From P52-10 sp041397365 (lineage in GTDB: Bacteria > Pseudomonadota > Alphaproteobacteria > Rhizobiales > Xanthobacteraceae), in assembly GCA_041397365.1 (NCBI GenBank), contig JAWKWT010000006.1:226352-290351 (forward strand): 64,000 nt of DNA. The letters run 5' to 3'. The notes beneath the pieces were generated by a model. It did not search any database and was not told where the DNA came from. It saw nothing but the letters and a program-made list of their open reading frames with translations. A program made the translations under genes and the position numbers. This document shows positions 35,838 through 43,887 of the stretch, piece by piece. The first letter of the stretch is position 1, and every line of letters starts with the position of its first letter.

Positions 35838-37043
35838 ATGTCTCTTCTCGGCTCTGTAAATGACGTGCTCACCGATCTTCTCGATGGCGGCGCAAATGCC
35901 ACGCTTGATCTGGACCTGCTGGATCTGCATGCTCTCCTGAATGGAGGCCTTGACCTCAGCCTGGGTGGATCGTCTCTCGTCAACGTCGATGGCGAGGTAT
36001 TTCTCAGGCGACCAGACGGTGCGCTCGTTGCCATCCCCCTCACGAGTGATGTGAACATCCAGATCGGCACCAATTCAGGCGATGTTCTGGGAACGACAAT
36101 CGGCGCGAATCTTGTTGTCGGCGCTGGCGGCAACGACACCGTCACGGGCGGCACAGGGAATGATGTTCTCGACGGCGGGGACGGCAACGATACCATCAGC
36201 GGTGGCGGAGGCAACGACACGATCTCCGGCGGAGATGGAAACGACCATATCCAGACGGGCTCAGGTGATGACCAAATCTATGGTGGAAACGGAAACGATA
36301 CGCTGCTTGGCGGCGACGGCAACAACACCATCGTCGGCGGTATAGACTGCTCCGACGGCGCCGACTTGATCGTGACGGGAAGCGGACACGACCTGATCTA
36401 TGGCAACGGCGGAGCAGACACGATCAACGCTGGCGAAGGTAACAATTCCATCGCGGGCGGGTGCGGCACAGATTCGATCTTAACCGGCGATGGCGCAGAC
36501 ATTCTGTATGGCAACATGGACAATGACACCATCAACGCTGGTGGTGGCAACAACATCGTGCATGCCGGCCAAGGCGATGATGACGTCACAACCGGATCGG
36601 GCTCAGACCTGATCTTCGGAAACAAGGGAAATGATGTCATTTATGCGGGCGACGGCAACAATACCGTCTTCGGTGGCGGCCCGTCCTCCGAGGACGGCAA
36701 CGACATCATTGTCACGGGTTCCGGTGACGACATTGTCTACGGCAACGCTGGCAACGACAGTATCAGCACAGGAGCCGGCAACGATCAGTTGAGCGGCGAT
36801 GAGGGCAATGACACGCTCGAAGGCGGCTCTGGCGCCGACAAATATATCTTCGGACAAGCAAGCGGAAACGATCATGTTATCGGCTTCAACTTTGCCGAGG
36901 GTGATCGCCTGTTCCTGCAAGGGCAGACGTTCAACCTGATGGCGTCGAGCGATGGAGATGCGCTTCTTGTTCTGTCGGGCGGCGGCACCATCGAACTCGA
37001 CGGCGTTGCGCATGCGGCCTTTTCATCCAATTTTGTTGCCTAG
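35838..37043 (+). CDS. RTX-type calcium-binding repeat protein
   Basis: A 401-residue, acidic, Cys-poor protein. From about residue 90 to 340 it consists of glycine/aspartate-rich RTX nonapeptide units (GGxGNDT-like, for example GGNDTVTGG, GGDGNDTISGG, GSGDDQIYG, GNAGNDSISTG). Each block folds as a calcium-bound parallel beta-roll outside the cell. The C-terminal 60 residues (GSGADKYIFGQASGNDHVIGFNFAEGDRLFL, ending in FSSNFVA) resemble the end domain that carries a type I secretion signal. No catalytic domain is visible and no HlyB/HlyD genes are nearby. A GGAGG ribosome site lies about 6 bases before the ATG. Confidence 0.88.
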   Translation: MSLLGSVNDVLTDLLDGGANATLDLDLLDLHALLNGGLDLSLGGSSLVNVDGEVFLRRPDGALVAIPLTSDVNIQIGTNSGDVLGTTIGANLVVGAGGNDTVTGGTGNDVLDGGDGNDTISGGGGNDTISGGDGNDHIQTGSGDDQIYGGNGNDTLLGGDGNNTIVGGIDCSDGADLIVTGSGHDLIYGNGGADTINAGEGNNSIAGGCGTDSILTGDGADILYGNMDNDTINAGGGNNIVHAGQGDDDVTTGSGSDLIFGNKGNDVIYAGDGNNTVFGGGPSSEDGNDIIVTGSGDDIVYGNAGNDSISTGAGNDQLSGDEGNDTLEGGSGADKYIFGQASGNDHVIGFNFAEGDRLFLQGQTFNLMASSDGDALLVLSGGGTIELDGVAHAAFSSNFVA

Positions 37044-37083
37044 TCGCTACGTTCGCGGTTTTGGAACGGCAACAACTCTCTCA

Positions 37084-37111
37084 GAACCGCGCAACTCCTG
37101 TTGCGCGGTTC
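37084..37111 (+). terminator. Hairpin after the RTX gene
   Basis: A perfect 12-bp stem (GAACCGCGCAAC / GTTGCGCGGTTC) with a TCCT loop lies 40 bases after the RTX stop codon. No T-run follows, so it may be a weak terminator or an mRNA-stabilising hairpin. Confidence 0.6.
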
Positions 37112-37484
37112 GCTCTGTCATGGGATGTCGATCATCACGTATCGTCGGCACGATGCTCACCTCACAGACGGCGCGAGCATGAAGTTCTCAGTCACCGGCG
37201 GAAGCCGTCGCTGGAACGGTGATGCGATCGGCCACCCGTCGAAATGCGACAAGGCGTGTGTCGATCTGGAACCGCCTTACCGGCCGCTCTCGCGCACCGT
37301 CAGAGCGACCACGCGGGGTTAGGTGTCCCGAGGCCGCTCCACCTCGAAGACGAACATGATCGGCCACGAGAAATCGAAGCGCTCCGCGCGAAGCCGCGTC
37401 AGCGCAAGACCATCACCCACGTCCGCGTTCCCGAGATGGATCGGGGTGGAGCAGTGGCCAGCGAGTCGGATCCATCGGAAATAA
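37112..37484. other. Intergenic stretch left of the island, no convincing gene
   Basis: A 47-codon frame from ATG 37179 and another open stretch near 37355 are present. Neither shows family resemblance, a ribosome site or a sensible composition. They might be remnants. Nothing else recognised. Confidence 0.45.
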
Positions 37485-37509
37485 AAAGCCCCGCTCGAGG
37501 CGGGGCTTT
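37485..37509 (-). terminator. Rho-independent terminator, probably the original tRNA-Pro terminator
   Basis: A 10-bp stem (AAAGCCCCGC / GCGGGGCTTT) with a TCGAG loop, flanked by A on the left and T on the right, so it can work on both strands. It lies just beyond the left copy of the tRNA-Pro 3' end. Before insertion of the island it would have been about 60 bases downstream of the tRNA gene, where a tRNA terminator is expected. Confidence 0.75.
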
Positions 37510-37572
37510 CGTATCGTCGCCAAATTCGACAACCTTGCGAGCTTGCATAAACCATTGAAATATTTTGAAACT

Positions 37573-37619
37573 TTTGGTCGGAGCGGCGGGATTCGAACCC
37601 ACGACCCCTAGTCCCCCAG
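37573..37619. repeat. Left attachment site (47-bp copy of the tRNA-Pro 3' end)
   Basis: Identical over 47 bases to 59744-59790. It contains the tRNA CCA end, acceptor 3' strand, T-arm and variable region through the anticodon-side CCCCCAG. Beyond it the sequence departs from the tRNA (GCCGTTCC instead of ACTAGTGC), so this is not a tRNA gene but the attachment repeat distal to the intact gene. The integrase gene starts 160 bases to the right. Confidence 0.92.
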
Positions 37620-37738
37620 GCCGTTCCGGCCATTTTCCGTGTATTTCCGGACGTTTCCATATTATTCCTTTTTTGCTTGTTATCAATGGCTTATGGGAAT
37701 ACCCTAATTCCAGCGATTTCCTGTCGTTTCCGTACGCC

Positions 37739-37748
37739 GTGCCTACAC
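37739..37748. other. Candidate integrase arm-type site (left)
   Basis: GTGCCTACAC here recurs in the same orientation at 59671-59680 near the right end. The region between the left attachment repeat and the integrase gene also holds several TTTCCG/TTTCC repeats (37635-37735). The role is inferred only from position and repetition. Confidence 0.4.
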
Positions 37749-37779
37749 GGTTACGCCACGCGACAAAAGGTAGTCTGGG

Positions 37780-39072
37780 ATGGCGAAAATCAAGCTGACC
37801 AAATCCACTGCCGCCGCCGCGGAGCCCCGCGCCTCGACCTATATCCTCTTCGATAGCGACCTTCCCGGCTTTGGTCTGCGGGTAACACCGGCAGGCGCGA
37901 AATCATGGGTCGCGGAATATCGCGCCAAGGGCGGTGGCCGCCGCGCGCCGACGCGGCGGATCACAATCGGCTCGATAGCGCTCTTCAATGCGGAGCATGC
38001 CAGATCAGCGGCAAAGGACATCCTGGCGAGCGTTCGCCTCGGCGCGGATCCCGCAGAAGAACGGAAGCTGAACCGCGAAGCTGCGACGATCGCCGAGCTC
38101 GCGGCAGAGTTCATCAAGCCGACTGCGAAGGTCACGCGCAAGCAGAGCACCCTGGACCTCCTGGAAATCTATTTCAGGAAACACATCAACCCGGCAATCG
38201 GGTCGAAGCGTGCGCAGGACGTAACCCACGACGATGTTGTACGCCTACACCGGAAGCTTGGTGCAACGCATCCGGCAACCGCCAATCGGATCGTGATGGC
38301 ACTCAGCGGGCTATTCAGCTGGGCGATAGCGAAGCAGAAGATCAGACGGGCGGATAATCCAGCGAAGAACATCGATCGTTTTATCGAGAAGTCCCGGGAG
38401 CGCTTTCTCTCGACGGAGGAGCTTGCTCGCCTCGGCGATGCATTGCGCGAAGCTGAGACCGAAGGGCTATTCTACGACATCGATGACACGAAGCCGACGG
38501 CAAAACACGCACCGAAACCCGAGAACCGAAAGCGCATCGTCGATGCCCACGCGGTTGCTGCGATCCGGCTTCTGTTGCTCACCGGTGCCCGCCTGCGCGA
38601 GATCCTGCACCTCCGATGGTCGGAGGTCGATCTTGAGCGCGGCTTTCTCAACCTCGGCGATTCCAAGACCGGCCAAAAGACGGTCGTCCTGAACGCCCCC
38701 GCCCTCCTCATCCTGAGCAACCTGCCCCGGTTCGGAAAGCTGGTGATTGCCAGCCGATCCTCGGGGACAGAAAACGAAACACCGCGGGCCGATCTGCATC
38801 GACCATGGACCGCGATCACCAAGCATGCAGGGCTGACGGGGCTTCGAATCCACGATCTTCGGCACACTCACGCCAGTATCGGCGCGGCGGCCGGCATCGG
38901 ACTGCCGGTGCTCGGTAAAATTTTAGGACACAAGCAGGCCGAGACGACCGCTCGCTACGCACACTTCGCCGACGATCCACTGCGCCGCGCATCTGAGCGG
39001 ATCGGCGGCGAGATCGCCGCCGCGATCGGACAGGTCGACACGGCCACCGCTAAGATCAGGCGGCTGCCATGA
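37780..39072 (+). CDS. Tyrosine recombinase / integrase, P4 type
   Basis: 430 residues. The N-terminal DUF4102-like DNA-binding domain contains LPGFGLRVTPAGAKSWVAEYRAKGGGRRAPTRRITIG, followed by a core-binding SAM-like domain (about 105-200). The catalytic domain has Arg in LLTGARLREILHLRW, Lys in DSKTGQK, the HxxR box HDLRHTHAS, His in LGHKQAETTARYAHF and the nucleophile Tyr in that same segment. It integrates and excises the island at tRNA-Pro. It is placed directly inside the left attachment repeat, reading into the element. The stop overlaps the next start (ATGA). Confidence 0.95.
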   Translation: MAKIKLTKSTAAAAEPRASTYILFDSDLPGFGLRVTPAGAKSWVAEYRAKGGGRRAPTRRITIGSIALFNAEHARSAAKDILASVRLGADPAEERKLNREAATIAELAAEFIKPTAKVTRKQSTLDLLEIYFRKHINPAIGSKRAQDVTHDDVVRLHRKLGATHPATANRIVMALSGLFSWAIAKQKIRRADNPAKNIDRFIEKSRERFLSTEELARLGDALREAETEGLFYDIDDTKPTAKHAPKPENRKRIVDAHAVAAIRLLLLTGARLREILHLRWSEVDLERGFLNLGDSKTGQKTVVLNAPALLILSNLPRFGKLVIASRSSGTENETPRADLHRPWTAITKHAGLTGLRIHDLRHTHASIGAAAGIGLPVLGKILGHKQAETTARYAHFADDPLRRASERIGGEIAAAIGQVDTATAKIRRLP

Positions 39073-39953
39073 CAAAGGGGGCTCCCAAGACCGCGCTCAT
39101 CAAGGGAAAAAACTGGCTGCCTTTTCACCGTGCGCAGCTCTATTTCTTTCCAGAATTTGCTGAGACAGGCGAGGCATTCTGCAATGAGGTTAGCAAAATC
39201 ATTGCGAGGATAGAGCCCACTGCCGTGATCGAGAAAAATCCTCTCGATCCGGTCGTGTGTGTAACGATCAGCGACGTATCCCTCAAGATTTACGGCGGTT
39301 CCGGCGACTTTTCCATCGGACCAGCCTGGTCAGATGACATCGACCAAACGATCTCGAAACACGACGATCCAATTGGACTGCCAGATGATTTTTTTGACGA
39401 GTGCGGACGAGTAGACTTCAAACCTGAACATGAAGCTGCAGCTACAGCGTTAATTCGTGTCGCCGAAAGACTCTGGAGGAGTCTTCAGTCGCGTTTTACA
39501 TCTGCGGTCAGGTCTGGCACCGCTGAACTTGTGGGACGATGTCGAGAGATTGACGCCCCGTTCAGCGCTCTGTCGATCGACCAGCTCAACTATATGAGCG
39601 CTTCAATCCAGAAAATCGAGAACGATCTGACCCGCGAGACAGAAACGACTACGATGCTCGGCCCTAACCGCGCACGGCTCCTATCTGTTCATGTCAGACC
39701 GCATCGAGTTCAAGCTACGTTGACGAACAAGGCGGAGCGAGCTTGTGAGGAGCTTTTGATCAGCCTCATGCATGCCGCAGCGCCGCGAGTTCGTAGAAAA
39801 GAAGAACTCTTGAATTCGGTGCGCCAGGAATGGTCAAAAAAACAGATCTCCGATCGCTCTTTTCAAACCATCTATCGCAGGGCAATTTCTCTTGCAAAAA
39901 TAGAGGGTTACGGAAAGCCCGGAGCGAAGCGAAAATCAATTCACCGCACTTAG
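39069..39953 (+). CDS. Unknown island protein translationally coupled to the integrase
   Basis: 294 residues, no recognised family. The first 100 residues look alpha/beta (LPFHRAQLYFFPEFAETGEAFCNEVSKII, CVTISDVSLKIYGGSGDFSIG). The C-terminal 60 residues look like a small HTH (RRKEELLNSVRQEWSKKQISDRSFQTIYRRAISLAKIEGY). Base composition is visibly richer in A+T than the integrase gene. Overlap with int by 4 bases suggests a partner or regulator of recombination, but this is inference. Confidence 0.65.
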   Translation: MTKGAPKTALIKGKNWLPFHRAQLYFFPEFAETGEAFCNEVSKIIARIEPTAVIEKNPLDPVVCVTISDVSLKIYGGSGDFSIGPAWSDDIDQTISKHDDPIGLPDDFFDECGRVDFKPEHEAAATALIRVAERLWRSLQSRFTSAVRSGTAELVGRCREIDAPFSALSIDQLNYMSASIQKIENDLTRETETTTMLGPNRARLLSVHVRPHRVQATLTNKAERACEELLISLMHAAAPRVRRKEELLNSVRQEWSKKQISDRSFQTIYRRAISLAKIEGYGKPGAKRKSIHRT

Positions 39954-40043
39954 TTATTCGGCGCATCTCAAATCGAATTCGTTTTTCGGCTTGATTTCCC
40001 TTGTTGGCGCGACGTTGCCGTCGTCGCCGTGAGGGAGATGAAA

Positions 40044-40280
40044 ATGGCTGCAAATCAGAACACTCGCCACCCGCAACCGGCCGCCCAGCTGAGGTCGCCA
40101 AAGCACACGAGCGAAAGACTTCTCGTGTCCGAGAGCACCCTCGCCAAGTGGCGTTGTGCCGGCGTTGGGCCCTCCTACGTGAAGGTCAGCGGTGGTCGTG
40201 TCGCATACGAGGACAGCGAGATCGAGCGGTATGTTGCCAGCCGGCGGGTCGCCACGCGAGACAGCGGGGCTGCCGCGTGA
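40044..40280 (+). CDS. AlpA-like helix-turn-helix protein (candidate excisionase/regulator)
   Basis: A 78-residue protein with a MerR/AlpA-type winged HTH: LLVSESTLAKWRCAGVGPSYVKVSGGRVAYEDSEIERYVASRRV. Such proteins in P4-like elements activate the integrase or act as excisionase. Alternative starts lie at 40029 (GTG) and 40038. I prefer ATG 40044 because GGAG lies at a workable distance upstream. Its stop overlaps the GTG of the next gene. Confidence 0.78.
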   Translation: MAANQNTRHPQPAAQLRSPKHTSERLLVSESTLAKWRCAGVGPSYVKVSGGRVAYEDSEIERYVASRRVATRDSGAAA

Positions 40281-40804
40281 CTGCCGCTATCCTCGCCCTT
40301 CCCCTCACCTCCCGCGCCGGCCTCGTCGATCGGCTTGTCCGATCGATCGCGACCGCCGCGGACGTCGATGAGGCAAACGCGATCCTGCGTCGAGCGCTCG
40401 ATCGTGAATCCGAAAGCCTGCGCCGGCAGCAGGTGCCGCCGGCCCGCATCAGAACGCAATTGGGCGCGCTGGAGCGCGCCGTGCGCAAGCGATTATGGTC
40501 GGAAATAATCCTTCGTCCCGACCCGCCGGCGCCGCCTGAGAACCGGCCGGCAGCGGCGCTGCTGCTATATCCGAGCATTCGACGCGAGAAGCGCATAAGC
40601 GAGCTCGCAGTCGCGAGAGCGAGTTCAGATCACGAGCGCGCCAAACAACTCCTGCTTGATGAGGTGCAGCGAGAGTGGGATCGCCTGCTGGCGCTTGGCA
40701 TCGACGACGCGACCGCCGAGGATGATCTCGTCAATTTTGTCGGTCTGATCAATGCGCGAACAACCTCAATCTTGCTCCGCCTAGATCAGGGTGGCGTCGG
40801 ATGA
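40277..40804 (+). CDS. DUF6074-like island protein
   Basis: A 175-residue protein starting at a GTG that overlaps the previous stop (GTGA). The N-terminal part (AILALPLTSRAGLVDRLVRSIAT..., ARIRTQLGALERAVRKRLWSEII) resembles the short DUF6074 proteins common in rhizobial accessory regions. The C-terminal helical half has no match I recognise. It overlaps the helicase gene by 4 bases, so it is likely part of the replication module. Confidence 0.6.
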   Translation: MTAAILALPLTSRAGLVDRLVRSIATAADVDEANAILRRALDRESESLRRQQVPPARIRTQLGALERAVRKRLWSEIILRPDPPAPPENRPAAALLLYPSIRREKRISELAVARASSDHERAKQLLLDEVQREWDRLLALGIDDATAEDDLVNFVGLINARTTSILLRLDQGGVG

Positions 40805-42162
40805 GCAACGGCCTTTCCAGACGGCTGAGCAGGGTGACACAGAGCGTCCCGACGATCGAGCGATCGCCGGAGTATTCCGATGATGCCATCGCGTTGAAGG
40901 TGGCCGAGCGGTTCGAGGGCGATTTTCTGTACGTCGCCTCGTGGAAACAGTGGTTACGCTGGGACGGACACCGCTACAGAGTTGACGACACGCTCAAGGT
41001 TTTTGACAGCGTGCGTGGTGTCGCCCGATCGATCGCAAACGGCTGCAACGATCCTCGTCAAGCAAAGGCGATCGCAGGCGCGACAACGATTGCTGGTGTT
41101 GAACGCTTAGCGCGATCCGATCCTCGCCTTTCCGCTTCGGCTTTCGAGTTCGACGTCGATCCGATGAAGATGAATACACCCGATGGCATTATCGATCTCG
41201 AGACCGGGGGCTGCCAGCCATCACGACGCGAGGATCGCGTTACAAAAGTGACCGCCGCGGGCCTCGGCGATCATTGTCCTCGATGGCGGCAATTTCTTTG
41301 TGAAATCACCGATGGTGATGATGAGCTTCAAGGTTACCTTGCTCGAGTGTTTGGTTACGCTCTTACGGGCAGCGTCCGAGAGAATGCTTTCTTCTTCTGC
41401 TACGGCCTTGGTGCCAACGGTAAGACCGTCTTGATCGAGACAATGGCTAAGGTGCTTGGGGACTACGCCCTGCCTGCGCCAATCGAGATGTTCACGCTCT
41501 CCAAGATGCAAGGCCACACGACGGATATCGCCGGTCTGCAAGGAGCCAGGATGATCACGGCCAGCGAAACAGAGGCTGGTAGAGCGTTGGCAGAAGCACG
41601 GATCAAGCTTCTTACAGGTGGCGAAAAAGTATCGGCGCGCCGGATGCGCGCCGATAACACGGCGTTCGAACCTCAATTCAAACTGTTCCTCACCGGTAAT
41701 CATAAGCCGCGGATCTCTTCGAACGATGAGGCTATACGCCGGCGTATTCACCTTGTGCCGTTCACGACCACGATCCCTCCATGGCAACGAGACCAACGTC
41801 TTCCTGAAAAACTGATAGACGAATGGCCCGGCATCCTCGGCTGGGCCGTCCAAGGCTGCCTGGATTGGCAAAGGCAGGGCTTAAATCCTCCCGGCTGTGT
41901 GCGCGAAGCGACCGACGACTATCTCAATGCGGAAGACGTCGTACTCGGATGGCTCTCGTCATGCGTCGAGTTTGACCCGAATGCGACAGCTTCGACGCAA
42001 GAGCTTTTCGGTTCATGGGGGCGATTTGCGGAGGCTGCCCAAGAGCCGATCGGACCCCAGAAAGAGTTCGTGAAAGCGCTCCGCGGAAAAAACCTGATCC
42101 TCGATCACACGCGAAACGGCAATCGGTGGATCGGTCTACGTTTGAAGGAGAAAGCTCAATGA
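40801..42162 (+). CDS. P4-family phage/plasmid replication helicase (D5/primase C-terminal type)
   Basis: 453 residues. A D5_N-like region (about 30-180) is followed by an SF3-type helicase domain. Walker A is YGLGANGKTVLIETMA, Walker B region is ARMITASETE, and the sensor/motif C is FKLFLTGNHKPRI. After that come AIRRRIHLVPFTTTIP and a C-terminal winged region (GWLSSCVEFDPNATASTQELFGSWGRF). The N-terminal primase domain of P4 alpha (about 780 residues in all) is missing, so this is a helicase-only version. It probably unwinds the element's origin; iteron-like repeats lie just downstream. Confidence 0.9.
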   Translation: MSNGLSRRLSRVTQSVPTIERSPEYSDDAIALKVAERFEGDFLYVASWKQWLRWDGHRYRVDDTLKVFDSVRGVARSIANGCNDPRQAKAIAGATTIAGVERLARSDPRLSASAFEFDVDPMKMNTPDGIIDLETGGCQPSRREDRVTKVTAAGLGDHCPRWRQFLCEITDGDDELQGYLARVFGYALTGSVRENAFFFCYGLGANGKTVLIETMAKVLGDYALPAPIEMFTLSKMQGHTTDIAGLQGARMITASETEAGRALAEARIKLLTGGEKVSARRMRADNTAFEPQFKLFLTGNHKPRISSNDEAIRRRIHLVPFTTTIPPWQRDQRLPEKLIDEWPGILGWAVQGCLDWQRQGLNPPGCVREATDDYLNAEDVVLGWLSSCVEFDPNATASTQELFGSWGRFAEAAQEPIGPQKEFVKALRGKNLILDHTRNGNRWIGLRLKEKAQ

Positions 42163-42539
42163 ATTCAAGGAGCGTGAACCCTCGTGAACCCTCTATACGT
42201 TTAGTACGTACGCGCGCGTGACGGCTGGAATGAAAACAGGGTTCACGTGCCTTCACACTCAGCCAGTGGCCGGCCGCGCTTCAGCGCGCCGGCCGGATCG
42301 AGGAGGCGCACAGTGGCGCTGGCGGACTCGTACGCGAGCGATGTTTTTGAGGCTGGATGGGGGCGGACAGCATCAACGGTCGCGCCACGGGCCGCCGCTG
42401 GGCCGGCAATCGGCCTTCCTTGCGAAGTGTTTAGGGACCGTATCGGCGGCCGTTTTCGGTGCGGCGGCGCCGCCCCCCGAGATTTGCGCGTTTTTGGGGA
42501 TTTCATTTTCACGGTTGTGTTGTGCCTAGAGGCTGAGAA
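42163..42539. other. Non-coding stretch after the helicase gene, possible origin region
   Basis: No convincing gene. It holds three copies of a 9-base repeat (see separate entry), a self-complementary ACGTACG near 42205, and GC-rich CGGCCG-type palindromes around 42270-42300. This is the most likely place for an origin of replication of the excised element. Confidence 0.5.
42174..42246. repeat. Iteron-like repeats (GTGAACCCT)
   Basis: GTGAACCCT occurs at 42174-42182 and 42184-42192 (10-base period, one helical turn) and inverted as AGGGTTCAC at 42238-42246. All copies are exact. They lie within 85 bases after the P4-type helicase gene. P4 alpha binds short iterons of comparable size at ori and crr, so these are candidate initiator sites. 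Confidence 0.6.
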
Positions 42540-42851
42540 ATGCCTGCAAAAGCTCGAATTCTGACTAGGATTGGCGAGGTCGAGGTTGCTCCAACCACGG
42601 CCCTCCGAGTGCTTGTCCTCGACGGGGTAAGGAGATTCGGTCCTGCGACATCCTTCGAAATTGGAAACTGGGCCTATTACCGCCGAAAGCCGTACAGCAG
42701 CCGGCTAGGCGCTCGTTGGCAGGTGAATGCCTCCCAGTGGTCGGCTGTACGCCGCGCAATCGCGCGGCTGCGCCGCCAAGGTCAGATCATGACCGTCGGA
42801 AAGGCTGGCAGAGCTACGCTGTACGCAGTCGGTGATGGAGGTCGAACCTGA
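42540..42851 (+). CDS. Small winged-helix-like island protein
   Basis: 103 basic residues. TALRVLVLDGVRRFGPATSFEIGNWAYYRR and SAVRRAIARLRRQGQIMTVGKAGRATLYAV look like a winged helix with a beta-hairpin wing. It may bind DNA near the putative origin. No named family. It is followed closely by another HTH-like small gene. Confidence 0.6.
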   Translation: MPAKARILTRIGEVEVAPTTALRVLVLDGVRRFGPATSFEIGNWAYYRRKPYSSRLGARWQVNASQWSAVRRAIARLRRQGQIMTVGKAGRATLYAVGDGGRT

Positions 42852-42877
42852 CCCTCGCCGCCGATTTCGCCGAGCTG

Positions 42878-43192
42878 ATGCGCGTCCGCCGCCGGAAGGC
42901 CCTTTTGGACGCGATGGAGGGAGAAATTTTGGAACGGATTCGTCGCGCATCAGGATCGGCCGCGTCGACAACCGAGCCTGGCGACTGCGACCGCCCGCCG
43001 GGAGACGATGGCTGGATCGGGACGGCGGAGGCCGCCTCGATCTGCGGTCGGACGCAGGCGCATGTCGCGCGCCTGGCTCGCGCGAATGACCTGGCGTCGA
43101 ACCCCGATGGCTTCGCTCGCTGGAATGGCCAATGGCTTATCTGGCCGGCCCGGTTCCGGCGATATAGGAAATCTGGTCGCCTAGGCCGTTAA
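42878..43192 (+). CDS. Small HTH-domain island protein
   Basis: 104 residues. A basic helical N-terminus (MRVRRRKALLDAMEGEILERIRR) is followed by an acidic linker and an HTH (GWIGTAEAASICGRTQAHVARLARANDLASNPDGFARWNGQWLIWPARFRRY) of MerR/AlpA type. It is probably a DNA-binding accessory protein of the replication or regulation region. ATG 42878 is the first ATG after an in-frame stop at 42833. Confidence 0.6.
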   Translation: MRVRRRKALLDAMEGEILERIRRASGSAASTTEPGDCDRPPGDDGWIGTAEAASICGRTQAHVARLARANDLASNPDGFARWNGQWLIWPARFRRYRKSGRLGR

Positions 43193-43273
43193 AATGCCTT
43201 TTGCGCTGAAGAGCGTTCCACAAATCAGACTATTGCCGGGCCAGAACTTCGGCATCCTCCCGGCTCCGCACTA

Positions 43274-43290
43274 TTGCGACATATTCGCAA
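43274..43290. promoter_or_regulatory. Palindrome upstream of the Panacea gene, candidate operator
   Basis: TTGCGACATATTCGCAA is a perfect inverted repeat (6-bp arms, CATAT spacer) in the otherwise AT-richer leader of the Panacea/membrane-protein pair. Toxin-antitoxin operons are often autoregulated at such sites. The function is inferred. Confidence 0.45.
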
Positions 43291-43371
43291 CTGTCACTTG
43301 TCAATCCCTGATGTGCTAATATGTCGGCAGCCGAGAATCGAAATCAATTTGGGACGGGTAGAGAAAAGCCG

Positions 43372-43887
43372 ATGAGCGCCCCGACGAGCGCTGCTGCCGT
43401 AGCTAACGCGTTCTTGGACATCCAGGACCGTGACCAGAGCAGCTTTCCGCGTATTGACCAGATGAAGCTTCAGAAACTTCTCTTTTACGCACACGCTTGG
43501 TGGCTTGCGCAAACTGGTCAGCCTTTGTTTGACGACGACGTCGAAGCCTGGCCTTGGGGACCGGTCGTGCGAAACGTGTACGGAGATTTTGCGGAGTTCG
43601 GCCGGGCGCCTATCATCGGCAAACGCGCAATCGAGATGGTCAAGTCGGGATCAGACGCGCTCAGTTTCAGAATTAAGAATCCGCCGGCACCGCCTCCGCA
43701 CGTTCAGTCTTTTCTGGAATCGGTTTGGCAAGGTCATAAACACCTGACTGGCATCCAACTTTCAAACGCAACACACGCTCCAGGTGAACCTTGGACGATA
43801 ATGCGCGATCAGTATGGGAGCCTCACTAGCAAGCCGAATATTCCGAATGATTTGATCCGTGATGTTTTTCGGGGAAAACTCAAGTGA
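43372..43887 (+). CDS. Panacea-domain (DUF4065/SocA-like) antitoxin-type protein
   Basis: A 171-residue protein matching the Panacea domain: IDQMKLQKLLFYAHAWWLAQTGQPLFDDDVEAWPWGPVVRNVYGDFAEFG near the N-terminus, and a C-terminal helical part (LIRDVFRGKLK end). Panacea proteins neutralise many unrelated toxins, including small membrane-acting ones, and the module is found in mobile elements. Its stop overlaps the start of the following membrane-protein gene (ATGA), the usual antitoxin-toxin arrangement. A start at 43321 (MSAAENRNQF) is also open. Base composition is lower in GC than the phage genes downstream. Confidence 0.85.
   Translation: MSAPTSAAAVANAFLDIQDRDQSSFPRIDQMKLQKLLFYAHAWWLAQTGQPLFDDDVEAWPWGPVVRNVYGDFAEFGRAPIIGKRAIEMVKSGSDALSFRIKNPPAPPPHVQSFLESVWQGHKHLTGIQLSNATHAPGEPWTIMRDQYGSLTSKPNIPNDLIRDVFRGKLK

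Noticed and set aside
36120..36840. Repeat array resembling a CRISPR or tandem DNA repeat
   Set aside because: The repetition is coding: glycine/aspartate RTX units in one open frame, with no uniform repeat-spacer pattern.
37573..37650. A second tRNA-Pro at the left end of the island
   Set aside because: Only the 3' 47 bases match the tRNA; the anticodon stem and 5' half are absent, so it is an attachment repeat.
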